From Topomyia yanbarensis (lineage: Eukaryota > Arthropoda > Insecta > Diptera > Culicidae), in assembly GCF_030247195.1 (NCBI RefSeq), contig NC_080672.1, positions 11,842,001 through 11,906,000 on the forward strand: a DNA stretch of 64,000 nt, given 5' to 3'. The translations under genes and the position numbers were made by a program. The notes under the pieces are model-generated. The model did no database searches. It was not told the origin of the DNA and saw only the letters and a program-made list of their open reading frames with translations. Shown in pieces: positions 10,683-21,794 of the stretch; the stretch's first letter is position 1, and each line of letters begins with the position of its first letter.

Positions 10683-11850
10683 AAAACGTGCTAAAGTAAT
10701 AACTCACCGAACATCAGGTACATATTAATCTTCAGGGGCTTGACATTTGCAAGGGCCCTGGGTCCGACGGGCTACAACCATCGTTTATCAAGAATTGCTC
10801 TTCATCTTTGGCGCAACCAGCATCCCTATTATTCAATCGCTCTCTTGCAGAAAATATTTTCCCCACGAAGTGGAAGGAAGCTTTGATAACTCCAACCGAC
10901 AAAACAGGCAACATACATGATGTCACCAATTATAGAGAAATTTCAATCTTAAGCTGCCTCCCTAAAATCTTCGAGAGTATGTTGTTAGATGTTATCTACC
11001 CCGCGTTTAAACACATCATCACTTTGGACCAGCATGGTTTTGTAAAAAAGCGCTCGACAACTACAAATCTGATGAGCTACGTGTCGTCGCTGATTGATAA
11101 ATTGGAAAAACGGCAACAGATCGATGCGGTGTACACCGACTTCTCGAAAGCTTTCGACCGTGTTCCTCATCAGCTTGCTGTGGAAAAGCTAAGGCGGACT
11201 GGCTGACTAATTGGATCTCCTCGTACCTTGCGAACCGTAGCGCCTCGGTACGACTTAGAACTACACATTTCATCGGGCGTTCCTTGAGGGAGTCATCTCG
11301 GACCTCTTCTATTTGTGCTCTTCGTGAACGACCTCTGCAGTGAATTATCGTCTTCTAAAGTCATGTATACTGATGATCTGAAAATTTACCGTGTGATAAC
11401 AAGTATGGTAGACTGTTGTGCATTGCAAATGGACCTCGATAGGATCATTGACTGGAGCGACAGAAACGGAATGAGTGTGATTGTTCAAAAATGCAGTACA
11501 ATCACTTTTACACGAGTACATGCTCCAATTAAGTTCGAATACTCATTGTGTTCTGCTCCTGTAGAACGAGTCGTATCCGTGCTACGCTTTACCGCACATT
11601 ACTCTTCCGTTATAGCTAAAGCCTACGCTGTACTTGGACTCATCAAACGCAACACTCGTGATTTCAATGTTGTATATTGTCTAAAGACACTATACATTAC
11701 ACTGGTACGCAGTATTCTAGAATATGGCGTTACTATTTGGGCTCCGTATCACACCATAAACATTAATCGTATGGTATGAGTAAGGTAGAAGGTTTTTGTA
11801 TAAGTATAGTTTTACCCGAGCTTTGAATGGAAATAAGATTTGTTGAAGGG
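10683..11850 (+). pseudogene. Decayed non-LTR retrotransposon, reverse transcriptase half (3' part of the split LINE)
   Basis: After the second copy of the 13-bp duplication the older LINE resumes with its reverse transcriptase: GPGSDGLQPSFIKNC, FPTKWKEALITPTDKTG, VTNYREISILSCLPKIFE, QHGFVKKRSTTTNL, VYTDFSKAFDRVPH, and a degenerate catalytic box MYTDDLKIY near 11360, with a one-frame shift around 11205-11300. It ends after SILEYGVTIWAP (about 11740), with faint similarity a little further. This is the Jockey/CR1-type reverse transcriptase signature. The segment between the endonuclease tail and the reverse transcriptase start appears largely lost. It is not functional. Confidence 0.8.
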
Positions 11851-12710
11851 AAAGATTTGCATTTTGCTGTTTTTGTTGGAAACAGTGGCGGATCCAGGGG
11901 GAGGGTATTGGTGGTCTGGACCCCCCACCTCGAAAATTTTTAACTTCTTGAGAAATTTTGAAATAGTTTCTATTTTAAATACATTCTAAGTTCAAAATCA
12001 TTCCAAACCAGATTCGATAACCAAAACCGATTTTAATTGAATGAGGATATTACATATTCGTATTGTACAATGAACATTTCAAAGCCGATATTTTGGACCC
12101 CCTCCAAAAAATTTTTCTGGATACGCTCCGAGAAAGTACGAGAATTTATGATTTAGTTGGCAAAGGTGTATTATTGTGCAACATGTGACTAAACTATGTC
12201 GCCATTCACCTCTGATACAGAACTCCTACTCCGTACCTCCCCGCGGTGTCAACCGAGGTACGAGTCTCATTATGGCGCTTTTGTTTGGACCCAGGGCTGG
12301 ATCGGGTTCTGTTGCCAACTGCTCAGTTCAAACATTTTAACAACGGTTGGGGTTGGAGCCTGACTACGATTCGCTTAGGGTAGGGGCTGCATTAGTGAAA
12401 ATCTATGTGTCGTATGTTGACAGAGAAGGGTAACAAACCACACGCGCGTGGAACTGTTATTGTATCCATTATACAAAGTAAAGCTTTCGGTACAGTTATA
12501 CTACGTTCACACTACGAGTTAAAACGTGTTTTAGCGTTATCTTGATGACATTTTCTTGTTGCTTATTACTATAACATGTTAATTGTGAATAAAATAAACG
12601 TTTGAAACACGTTTGGCAAACGTTTGTAGGTGCGGCCGATGCAATGCAGTTGAAGTACAGCCACCGACAAACTGACATGGAACTGTATTTTCAAATTTGG
12701 CAAGAGATTA
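11851..12710. other. Non-coding stretch with a probable MITE (11883-12133)
   Basis: At 11883 a terminus CAGTGGCGGATCCAGGGGG begins. Near 12110-12133 an imperfect inverse appears (GGACCCCCTCC ... CTGGATACGCTCCGAG), which suggests a short non-autonomous DNA transposon of about 250 bp with poorly conserved ends. No target duplication was confirmed. The remainder, 12134-12710, holds no recognised gene. An imperfect inverted pair related to the hairpin at 12824-12904 (GTTGCCAACTGCTCAG / AACGGTTGGGGTTGG) lies near 12310-12360. Confidence 0.4.
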
Positions 12711-12802
12711 TTAGAGAGTCGACGCAAAATTTTGTAACTCGTACTGTCAAACGGACGTTCGTTTGACAGTACGAGTTACGAAATTTTCAGTCAACTCTCT
12801 AA
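12711..12802. repeat. Small foldback MITE / perfect hairpin
   Basis: The sequence folds on itself almost end to end. The outer arms are TTAGAGAGTCGAC and GTCAACTCTCTAA, and the inner arms GTAACTCGTACTGTCAAACG and CGTTTGACAGTACGAGTTAC form a perfect 20-bp stem around a short centre (GACGTT). This is typical of a tiny foldback MITE. It is not coding. Confidence 0.75.
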
Positions 12803-14769
12803 TGGCGATTTCGCTTGAACCTGAAACTGAGTCAGGTTCCAACCCCAACCGCTGTCAGTTCATACATTTTGACAGCAGTTGGGGTTAGGAACTGACTCAG
12901 TTTCGCCGCAAATAAAAACCACATAAGTGAGATAGTCAAAAACATTATTTTTAGAGCTTATGCCAAGGGGCGTGACACTTCCAATAAATTATAAAATATT
13001 ATACAGTTATAATGTTTTTGTAAAATTATAGAGCAGTACTATAATTTTATTGACACCTTATAAACTTATATGTTCGAATTTGCTTTCGAACTAATTCTCA
13101 GTGTGCGGTGAATTTCTGTTTTACTGTCATTTCATTGTTGACATCGTGGAAGAGCATTCCAGCGAAAAACAAAAATTTAAACGTTTGCTGAGCAATAGCA
13201 TCGAACGTTTTTGTATCTGTGCCACAAGTCAAGAAATCCGGAACCGACCTGATTACTTATAACGCAAAAGTTTAACTACTTATGGAGCAGCAGGTAGGAA
13301 CACACCAACAATGTTACTGTTCGATACTAATCGTCAAAACACTTATTATATTTGCATACTCTTACAGAATGTTGAATCACATTTCGAAGACTGCGGAGAA
13401 GAATTTTATTCATGGAATCCCAACCAGAAGATTGCCACCTGATTTCAGTCAGCTACGATCAGTAAATGTCCCTGTTGGATTTTCAAGGCGAGTGCTTAAA
13501 CGTCGGTATGGTGGCAGGGCAATCGGGTACCAGGGCTAGGAGAATAGGGATAAATTGATTACATCCCAAGTGCTCCGGCGGATACGTAAAGACTTCATCA
13601 TATGTTTAAAAAAATCACTATGCTGCGGCTGATCTCTCTGATTCCAGCGGATAGGTTTTTGTTCGGTTTACCGAATAGATTTGTATACATAGTGTACGTA
13701 TGATTGTGATCTCTAGGACTAAATAGAGTTTGAAAGAGTCATAAAGCGCAGTTTTATTTTTATTATTTACAACGTATGGAAAAGATCGGAGTAGCACAGT
13801 AAAAATATATTTACACAGATTTTGTAATTGTAAATGAAGGGTGACGGCTATTGATATTTTATACATGAAACTTTGCTCGCCATCTCGGTTATTTTACAAA
13901 CGAAACTTTGCAAGAACAGGACCAAATTTGATTGGCCTCGAAAGACGACGATTTGATACAACATAACCGCGTTTGGTCAGCACAATAGCTGGTGAATTCG
14001 ACGCAAGGGACTCTGAGTTTGGGAGCAGTACACGTTGCTTGGGATAGTATCTCATACTCCGTTTGAAGGCTATATTCTTCCTTTATTACGTAAGCAATTA
14101 ACGGAATGACACCTTTACATTAGCGTCAATTATAATGAATAGCATGCGAAAAGAAGGAGGTTGTCAGAGGAATTAGAATGGGAGCAGTCATTTAAGGATC
14201 TTTACCTGAAAACACACAGCAGTGTGGTTGCTGCGTGTTGATGTTTTCTCTAAAGTTCCATTGAAAATCTGTCGAAAATTAATATCCTCTATCGATCTCG
14301 GTGCCTTTGCATTCGATTCCCCGATACTGTCGCATCAGCATGGTGCGCATGTGCAATGGATTTTCGCGACAGACCATCAGAAGATACAGAGCGTCAGCAT
14401 TAATTGTAGGAATTTCCTTTTCTTAGAAGTCACCATCAACACCAACGGCATTGAATGTTTTGACCTTCAGAACGCGATGTATTTAAAATTTTTTTTCAAA
14501 GTTTGAGTGAATCCTATACATTTCTTTTGTAACAAATGTAAAACTTAATAAAACGGCGACGCCATACTTGTCGGAATTCATTGCACACTGCTGAGAGGGA
14601 TTTTAGTCGCGCGCGTTATACTTTCGGAACGAACTCCGTTAGCGTGATCTGCGATTTCACCAACACTAACCCTTGCGTGTCGCCTGCCTGGAGAACTTGT
14701 TCCTGTACGAAAATAACAATTGCAAAATCACTTTGGACTGATGGTTAGGTTGATTGATATAGAACTAGT
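12803..14769. other. Non-coding stretch with one hairpin; no supported gene
   Basis: At 12824-12904 there is a long imperfect stem: AACTGAGTCAGGTTCC and CCAACCCCAACCGCTGTCA on the left mirror TGACAGCAGTTGGGGTTAGG and AACTGACTCAGTT on the right. Elsewhere only short open frames are found, for example 13282-13539 and 14222-14506; the latter is followed by AATAAA near 14547. None has recognisable domains. Confidence 0.5.
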
Positions 14770-14770
14770 A

Positions 14771-14949
14771 CCCAGTAAAGTTCAGCCGGAAATGAACTGG
14801 AATTCTGGCTGGTTCCAGTTCGGATTCCGGCTCCAGTGACACAGGAATGACACAACCGATTCCAACTAGAAACGGTTGTGTCACTGGAGCCGGAGTATGA
14901 GCTGGAACCAGCCGGAAATCCGGTTCATTTCGGGCTGAGCTTAACTGGG
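14771..14949. mobile_element. MITE with TA target duplication
   Basis: A 179-bp element with long terminal inverted repeats: CCCAGTAAAGTTCAGCCGGA at the left and, read from the right end, CCCAGTTAAGCTCAGCCCGA. It is flanked by TA on both sides (14769-14770 and 14950-14951). A second internal stem (CCGGCTCCAGTGACACA against TGTGTCACTGGAGCCGG) lets the whole element fold. A TA duplication fits the Tc1/mariner class; family not identified. Confidence 0.75.
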
Positions 14950-15377
14950 TATGCGACATTACCTGGGTCTCGTTCAGCTTCATAGTGACAACAATTTACA
15001 GATTAGGCCACGGATTTTTTCGGTAGCGTGCCATAGAACCATGGATAAGTACTTTTAATCTCAAACAAGTCACTGTTTGCGCTTGTATCACCTGTTTATA
15101 CTGTAAATCGGTGAAGTCATTTAGATGTTAACATGAAGGATGATTGGAGAAGCTATTTGTGGGTAAAACTTACTGAAAGAAATAGTCCGTTACTATTGCA
15201 TTTGCGTTTGACAGGTTGTGTCCTGTTACTGTCAAAGACGAATCATCTTAGAACTCTAAGCACCTTGGATATTGCTACCGACCGGGCGGATGATGGAAAA
15301 TCTCAATTAGCTGCTGCTGCTGCTGTGAAATGTTAATGATTAGCGCAGAAATAGTGGTTATTTGCTGTAATTCTTGC

Positions 15378-15460
15378 TGACACCAGTTAGTAGCTGGCTT
15401 CAGTGACACAACCGATTCTAATTAGGATTGGTTGTGTCACTGGTGCCGGACTAACTAGGA
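15378..15460. repeat. Hairpin related to the core of the 14.8 kb MITE
   Basis: The stem is CAGTGACACAACCGATTC against GGATTGGTTGTGTCACTG, extended outward by imperfect CACCAGTTAGTAG / CCGGACTAACTAGG. The inner CAGTGACACAACCG module is also the inner stem of the MITE at 14771-14949, so the two are probably relatives with different ends. Confidence 0.6.
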
Positions 15461-15813
15461 GCAGCTGAAATTATGCACAAATATTGGAGTACTTACCGTT
15501 TCTTGTTGATGCAACACCATTTTTTCGTTATTTTTAATCACACACACGTAACTAAGACTACTATGGCAACGGCTGTTCGAATTTTTTTTCGAACTTTTAC
15601 CAATTCGAGTACAGTTATAACTTTTATAGACAATTATAAATAAATATAGAGGGGTATAAAAAAGATGGGTGGGTAATGTCTGCGACATAACCGGAGAGAT
15701 GTAGAATACATAAGGAACACGTTCTTCAAATATGTTGATACTCATTGGAATTTTCGGACAAAAGGTGATTTGGGCGAGGAATATTTCAAATTATTCTTTA
15801 CAAAAATGATGGT

Positions 15814-15925
15814 GGTCCTGAAAAGGACCGGTTTTGTTGGCGTTGTTGGCCTTGGTGAGGGAGATGGCTAACGATGAAATTAATTGTTAGCATGAGGAAG
15901 TCGCGTAGTACTGGCCAATGGAAGA
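15814..15925 (-). pseudogene. Histone H3 pseudogene remnant (3' end only)
   Basis: On the minus strand a perfect histone-type 3' stem-loop (GGTCCTTTTCAGGACC, 15829-15814) is preceded by a short stretch that aligns with the 3' end of the better H3 pseudogene at 16278-16500 (CACCAAGGCCAACAACGCCA-like). No coding similarity remains upstream. It is a truncated member of the H3 pseudogene cluster. Confidence 0.55.
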
Positions 15926-16277
15926 ACAGATAATAATTGATTCCTGAAAATCAATTTTTCTTTATTCATGTAAATTATACATACTTACAAATCTAACAGA
16001 AGATTCCTGATCATATTTCTGAATCATTAGTGCGAACATTGTGTAATTTGATTAAGTACAATGAAAGTTACAAACTTTCCAAACTCGACCTTCTGTTCAT
16101 TCAGAAATATTGAAATGGGGTGTCGTGGTCACAATAAAAAAAGATGGGTGGGTAATGTCTGTCACATAACCGGAGCGTCGTGATTTCAATTCGAGACGTT
16201 AATTTAAATCTAATAATATTCAACAGAATCACGTTTGAATGGGAAATTTTCAAATAATTCTCTATGGTAATAATGGT

Positions 16278-16500
16278 GGTTCTGAAAAGAACGTTTGGTA
16301 TCGGCGTTGGTGTTGATGGTGATGCGCTGGATCGTTGGATATTTTTGGCATGATAGTTACGTGCCTGGCGAACTGTTTTGTGGCCTCGAACAAAACGACA
16401 AGACTGGCTTCTTCGGGTACCATTACGGCTGAACTTTATAAGCTTAGCTCGACTTTGAAATCCTGCACAATCTCACGAATCAGACACTGGTAGGGCCATT
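16278..16500 (-). pseudogene. Histone H3 pseudogene
   Basis: Minus-strand reading gives REIVQDFKVELSL, a stop, then SSAVMVPEEASLVVLFE and RHVTIMPK, clearly the C-terminal half of histone H3 ([41 protein letters not shown]). It lacks the N-terminal tail and has an internal stop. A 3' stem-loop GTTCTTTTCAGAACC lies at 16292-16278. Keeping the stem-loop argues that it derives from a genomic, replication-dependent H3 gene and not from a polyadenylated retrocopy. Confidence 0.75.
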
Positions 16501-16823
16501 TTGTTTGCTACTAGCACGGAGCTGCACAAAAAATCATTTAATGCAGTTAGTTCACGGGGGCTGCCAAAAAGCTTGAATAGAAGCATGCGACTTCAACGTT
16601 TCTCTTAAACACATGCAACAACACATTCGTTTTGGTAATACTGATAATAACAGTAGAAAGGAATGGAAAAGCAGTGCACGAAACGAGCGAGAGGATAATT
16701 TAAATTTTTGTTCCGTGTGCAAGCTACTTCTTTCCACCCAACGTATTATGTTGCTTGTTGAAAATTTGCTACACACCTTAAAATAAAAGTTTCAGTTTAA
16801 CTCTCACTAGAACACAATTGATT

Positions 16824-17163
16824 GGTCCTGAAAAGAACCGTTGCTTTTATTGTAATTTACGCCCACTCCCACAAACCGACCAAGTAGGCATCAGTGGCTT
16901 CATTACGGCTGAGTTTTGTAAGCGTAGCTCGACTTTGAAGTAATACACAACCTTACGAACCAGACGCTGGAATGTTAGCCAGCGGATTAGTTGCTCTGTT
17001 GCCCTTTAGTTGGGGCGAAATACTAGCATGGCGACAGTTCCTGATCGGTAGTTAGTTGCGATGGGCCACCAGTAGCTGGGGCACTTTTGCGGACCGTCAT
17101 CATCGCCAACTGCTTTCCTCCGGTGGACTGGCTGCTTGCTAGTGCTTGAACGAATACGAATGA
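16824..17163 (-). pseudogene. Histone H3 pseudogene
   Basis: Read on the minus strand, the N-terminal tail (KQLAMMTVRKSAPATGG against KQLATKAARKSAPATGG) and the C-terminal region (DAYLVGL) are recognisable. The globular core is scrambled and stops interrupt it. A histone stem-loop (GGTTCTTTTCAGGACC) is at 16839-16824. The DNA on its 5' side (17160-17460) is shared with the two following units, so all three arose by tandem duplication. Confidence 0.75.
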
Positions 17164-17164
17164 T

Positions 17165-19355
17165 GAGAAAAACCGACCGACCAATATTCATATATGAAAA
17201 CACAAGAAAGCACTACTATCGCTCTCCCGCTCGTTTTCGTGCCATTCCTGTGCCTTTCCTTTCCGTTCGGCTACCAATACTAGCATAACCAAAACGAATA
17301 TTCTGTCTTTCCATCGCCTTCAATCTAGTGGCCAGTGCTAGCAAACTTGCATGTTCAGTTTTTCAATAACAACATTCCAACAATATTTTCAAAGAATGTT
17401 GCAGATTTGAAAAGAAGGAAGAAGAAGATTTTCACAAATTTAAATTCTTTTGTTTTATTTGTTAGCGCTGATAAAGGCTATTTAGTTTGCTACTAGCAAG
17501 GAGCTGCACAAACAAATCGATTTATGCAGTTAATCAACGGAGGCTGCCAAAAAGTTCGAATAAAAGCATGCGACTAGTGTACTTTGCATGTTCTATATTT
17601 TATCAATACTAGAGAGGATCAATAAAATAATTCAAATTGTTATAGCGACATGGAATTGTGGCAACACTGGCCATGAGATGGTGGGGGAACACGCACATTC
17701 GTTTTAGTTATGATGGTAGTAGCAGCAGAAAGGAATGGAAAAGCAGTGCACGAAAACGAGCGAGAGAAGATAATTTAAATTCTCTTTCTTTCTTTCCACA
17801 CATCGTATTTCTTATATTGCTTTCTGAAAATTATTTGTTATACACCATAAAATGTAAATTTCAGTTTAACTCTTATTAGAACACAATTAATTGGTCCTGT
17901 AAAGAACCGTTTATTGTTTTATTGCGGGAGCATAATTCAGACGCACTCCCCGCGGACACGGTGAGCTAGAAAGCACTGTTTTGCATTCTCGAACAAACCG
18001 ACCAAGTAGGCATCGTTGGCTTCTCGGGCCATCATTACGACTGAGCTTTGTAAGCGTAGCTCGACTTTGCAGTCCTGCACAATCTCACGACCCAGACGCT
18101 GGAACGATAGCCTACTCTGTTGCCCTTTAGTTGGGGCGAAATTCTTGCAGGGCGACAGTTCCGATGAGTCACCAGTAGCTGGGGCACTTTTTCCGTCCGT
18201 CGCTATTGCCAACTGCTTTCCTTCGGTGGACTGGCTGCTTGCTAGTGCTTGAACGAATACGAATGATGAGAAAAACCGAACGACCAATATTCATATACGA
18301 GAAAGCACTACTATCGCTCTCTCGCTCGTTTTCGTGCCATTCCTGCGCCTTTCCTTTCCGTTCGGCTACCAATACTAGCATAACCAAAACGAATATTCTG
18401 TCTTTCCATCGCCTTCAATCTAGTGGCCAATGCTAGCAAACTTGCATGTTCAGTTTTTCAATAACAACATTCAAACAATATTTTCAAAGAATGTTGCAGA
18501 TTTGAAAAGAAGGAAGGAAAAGATTTTCACAAATTTAAATTCTTTCGTGTTATTTGTTAGCGCTGATAAAGGCTATTTAGTTTGCTACTAGCAAGGAGCT
18601 GCACAAACAAATCGATTTATGCAGTTAATCAACGGAGGCTGCCAAAAAGTTCGAATAAAAGCATGCGACTAGTGTACTTTGCACGTTCTATATTTTATCA
18701 ATACTAGAGAGGATCAATAAAATAATTCAAATTGTAATAGCGACATGCAATTGTGGCAACACTGGTCATGAGATGGTGGGGGAACACGCACATTCGTTTT
18801 AGTTATGATGGTAGTAGCAGCAGAAAGGAATGGAAAAGCAGTGCACGAAAACGAGCGAGAGGATAATTTAAATTCTCTTTCTTTCTTTCCACACATCGTA
18901 TTTCTTATATTGCTTTCTGAAAATTATTTGTTATACACCATAAAATGTAAATTTCAGTTTAACTCTTATTAGAACACAATTAATTGGTCCTGTAAAGAAC
19001 CGTTTATTGTTTTATTGCGGGAGCATAATTCAGACGCACTCCCCGCGGACACGGTGAGCTAGAAAGCACTATTTTGCATTCTCGAACAAACCGACCAAGT
19101 AGGCATCGTTGGCTTCTCGGGGCATCATTACGACTAAGCTTTGTAAGCGTAGCTCGACTTTGCAGTCCTGCACAATCTCACGACCCAGACGCTGGAACGA
19201 TAGCCTACTCTGTTGCCCTTTAGTTGGGGCGAAATTCTTGCAGGGCGACAGTTCCGATGAGTCACCAGTAGCTGGGGCACTTTTTCCGCCGTCGTCATCG
19301 CCGACTGCTTTTCTTCGGTGGACTGGCTGCTTGCTAGTGCTTGAACGAATACGAA
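17165..19355. repeat. Direct tandem duplication, unit about 1.09 kb
   Basis: Landmarks recur at 1093-1095 bp: GTTAGCGCTGATAAAGG at 17461 and 18556, and CAGACGCACTCCCCGCGG at 17938 and 19031. Each unit contains one H3 pseudogene and its upstream flank. A third, partial unit is the 16.8-17.2 kb copy. The two main copies look only a few percent different, so the duplication is young relative to the decay of the histone sequence. Confidence 0.8.
17893..18287 (-). pseudogene. Histone H3-derived pseudogene, still open for 116 codons
   Basis: The minus-strand frame from 18287 to 17937 has [17 protein letters not shown] (H3 tail), [19 protein letters not shown] (H3 LPFQRLVREIAQDFKTDLR), [22 protein letters not shown] and a C-terminal RVRGECV (H3 RIRGERA). 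The segment between the tail and the alphaN helix (HRYRPGTVALREIRRYQKS in H3) is replaced by unrelated residues, and TIMPKDIQLA is missing. The stem-loop at 17908-17893 has one substitution in the loop (GGTTCTTTACAGGACC). The missing core helices make a working nucleosomal H3 very unlikely. It forms a 1.09 kb tandem pair with the next unit. Confidence 0.75.
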
Positions 19356-19390
19356 TGATGAGAAAAACCGACCGACAGATATTTATATAA
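18986..19390 (-). pseudogene. Histone H3-derived pseudogene, tandem copy
   Basis: Almost identical to the 17893-18287 copy over its whole length and displaced by about 1093 bp. It carries the same loop substitution in the 3' stem-loop (19001-18986). Small differences, such as a deletion in the KSAPATG upstream codons near 19288, disrupt the frame. No intact histone gene was found in the window. Confidence 0.75.
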
Positions 19391-19399
19391 TCGCGCTAA

Positions 19400-20880
19400 T
19401 ATGCACTACTATCGCTTTCTCGCTCGTTCTCGTGCCGTGCATGAGCCTTTCCTTTCCGTCCGGCTTCTAATGGCCTAACCAAAGGAATATGCCGTCTTTC
19501 CCCCACCAAGTGCTCTCGTCAAGCAACCCAATGCGAATAACCATACGAACAAACATGTAATGGACCTATATATAAACTTTTCATTATTTTATTGTTCGGT
19601 TGGTCTACCATAACGACGGCTCTGTGCGGGATGGGCTGAAAATTTTCACTTTTCCGAGTCGTTTTCGAAAGATTTTTCAAAACACATTTTTTTTGTTATT
19701 AGTACATGTTATACATACTTCAAATTTTAATACAGCATAGAGGAACATATTTGCAACAAATTGGTCTAAAAATCAAATCATTCTGTTAAGTATGATAAAA
19801 GTTATTAACGTTCAAAATCTGACGCGGCGCCGCAGCCGATATTTTGAAACGGGACCCCTATATTGAAACCTTAAATGTATTCTACATTAAAATATAAAAT
19901 CAGGTGAAATATTTTTATAAAAGAGTGTCACGCTCTTGGCTTATGCTCTTTATTGCAATATTCACTTAAGACTAAACTTGATGTTTCTTAAGACTAACTT
20001 ATATAGTATAAGCTCCTGTCCTTGATCAATGCTTATCTTGTTGAGAACGATGCGGGTGGTCTTTCCAGGAACTATTTATTTTGAAGCTGCAATTCCCACG
20101 AACTCAATTAGTGCGACACTTCTCACGAACTGTTTATCTGCTACGACGGATATATGGTTTATTTTATGATCCTCATAATGCTGATGCAGAACAGATATCG
20201 ATGATGCGTGGTCCCGGCTGTTTATCTAAACTGGTCGATTATTTACTTGGCCTTGATATTGAATGATATTTGTTTTAGGTCGATGCGGTTCTAGCTGTGG
20301 TTATAGCTGTTTACTACACTCGATTAATTTTTTTTCGGGACAATTTCTTTCTTTTCGTAGTTCTTTTCCATTGTTTTCCTTCTGTAAAAATATTTGAAAA
20401 AAAATATCGATTGAGTAGGTTTCAAGACTTTTTCTCGCTTAACGAAAAATTTGAAAAAAAATATCTTGCGATGATCACTAAATTGTAAATGAGAAGCAAC
20501 ACTCCTAATGGCCGGTTTAAATTCTCGTTTTAAATTCTTGGAAATTAATTACTAGCAGCTATCGTACATATTGCTAAAATCATATTGTCTGCCAAGACAT
20601 ACCTTCTGATCTTATCCCTTTCCTTCGAACACAATTCCTTTTCGTGATGTTCGCGGGGATTCAGAGATTTCGGCCTTTATCAATAGTGTCGACCTAATAT
20701 TCATTTATTTCCCCAATAGAAAAGCATTGAATATAGCCGGCGTCGTTATTGACCATTTTATGAAAATGTTGGGTCAGTGAAACATGTACAGTGGGAATAG
20801 ACTTATCCAGCTGCGTTGGTATTGTGCCGATTTGACGTTTAAATTGGGAGGAAAACAAACCGCTTGTGGGCTTAAGGGGA
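19400..20880. other. No gene recognised
   Basis: AT-rich sequence with short open frames only. No domain, RNA gene or transposon end could be supported. The start still shows weak similarity to the upstream flank of the H3 pseudogenes (19400-19500). Confidence 0.4.
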
Positions 20881-20896
20881 GGGCGGTAGTATAAAA

Positions 20897-21794
20897 ATGC
20901 GAGAACTCAGTGTGCGTATTTTAAACGTCAGATATCTCAATGGTTTGCTTCTCCTAAGCACCATTTTGATTCATTGTGCCTTTTCACTCGATCAATCACG
21001 AACTGCAACTACTGGCAGTCGACGCGCAGTGGTCATTCAGGTAAAGATACTGTAGATTCCTTTTTATTAAGCGGACCCTACAAGAGACAGAAATATTGTC
21101 AATAAATATATTGCCAAGGCTGCTTCAATCCATCAATCCCATTTAAATTTAACAGAATCAATATTATGAATATGTCCTTACACTATCAATATATTGATCA
21201 ATAATCGATTTTTTGTCAATATTTCAGCTCGTATAGGGTTCGCTTTAGTTCAGTCTATTAGTCAATTAATTTGAACGAACTGCGCCGGACATCAGGACTC
21301 ACCAGCCGATGAGGAGAAGAGCCAATGTCAGTTCAGTCGGCGGGAAGAAACACCAATGTTAATTCAGTCAATTAGAACAACGGTATGTAACGGACACCGG
21401 GGCTCACCTGTCAGTGGGTGAAGGACCAATATTTTTCGGAACTCGGAAATTTCACAAAATCCACTGCAAAATCACATTTTATTAATGTTTTTGAGGGTGC
21501 CACGTCTTATGCTGGACTAGTGCTGACGATTTTTTTTTTTCGTTGCAGCGCAACGCCTACTCTGTCTTCGTGTCTACTTTACAAGTCGCAAGATTTGAAT
21601 TTACTCCATCAACAATGCCTTCAAATCAATGTCCAGTTAAGCTCGCTGAAATCATCACAGCTGTATTGAAACCAGAGATCAGCGCATATTTTAGAGCAGA
21701 AAAGGATGCTGAATATTACTGGGCGAGCATGTTTCCGTCTGAAAAAGAAAACACAACATATCTAATAAAGAATTACCAAGTAAAATTATTGTAG
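20897..21794 (+). CDS. Candidate small secreted protein, two exons (unrecognised)
   Basis: Proposed exons are 20897-21040 and 21549-21794. Exon 1 begins at the ATG in ATAAAAATGC and encodes 48 residues with a signal-peptide-like core (LNGLLLLSTILIHCAFS), ending exactly at CAG|GTAAAG. A run of ten T followed by CGTTGCAG gives a good acceptor at 21548; exon 2 is in phase 0 and open to a stop at 21792-21794 (81 residues: RNAYSVFVS..., then MPSNQCPVKLAEIITAVL). The joined product would be 129 residues. No family is recognised and no AATAAA is close by. The first exon also overlaps a TATAAAA (20890) and a TCAGT initiator-like site (20907), so this could instead be a promoter plus non-coding sequence. 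It is a hypothesis. Confidence 0.3.

Noticed and set aside
13140..13540. Two short exon-like stretches (VEEHSSEKQKFKRLLSN..., NVESHFEDCGEEFYSW...) with plausible splice sites
   Set aside because: Both run into stops within about 40 residues, have no recognisable domain and no consistent exon chain. They may be transposase debris.
14222..14506. 95-codon open frame followed by AATAAA at about 14547
   Set aside because: No ATG at the frame start, no recognisable domain, and the composition looks random; the polyadenylation signal alone is weak evidence.
20600..21430. Possible LTR or solo-LTR (TATAAAA, TCAGT, diverged direct repeat at 21277-21432)
   Set aside because: No TG...CA-bounded long terminal repeats, primer binding site or target duplication could be matched.
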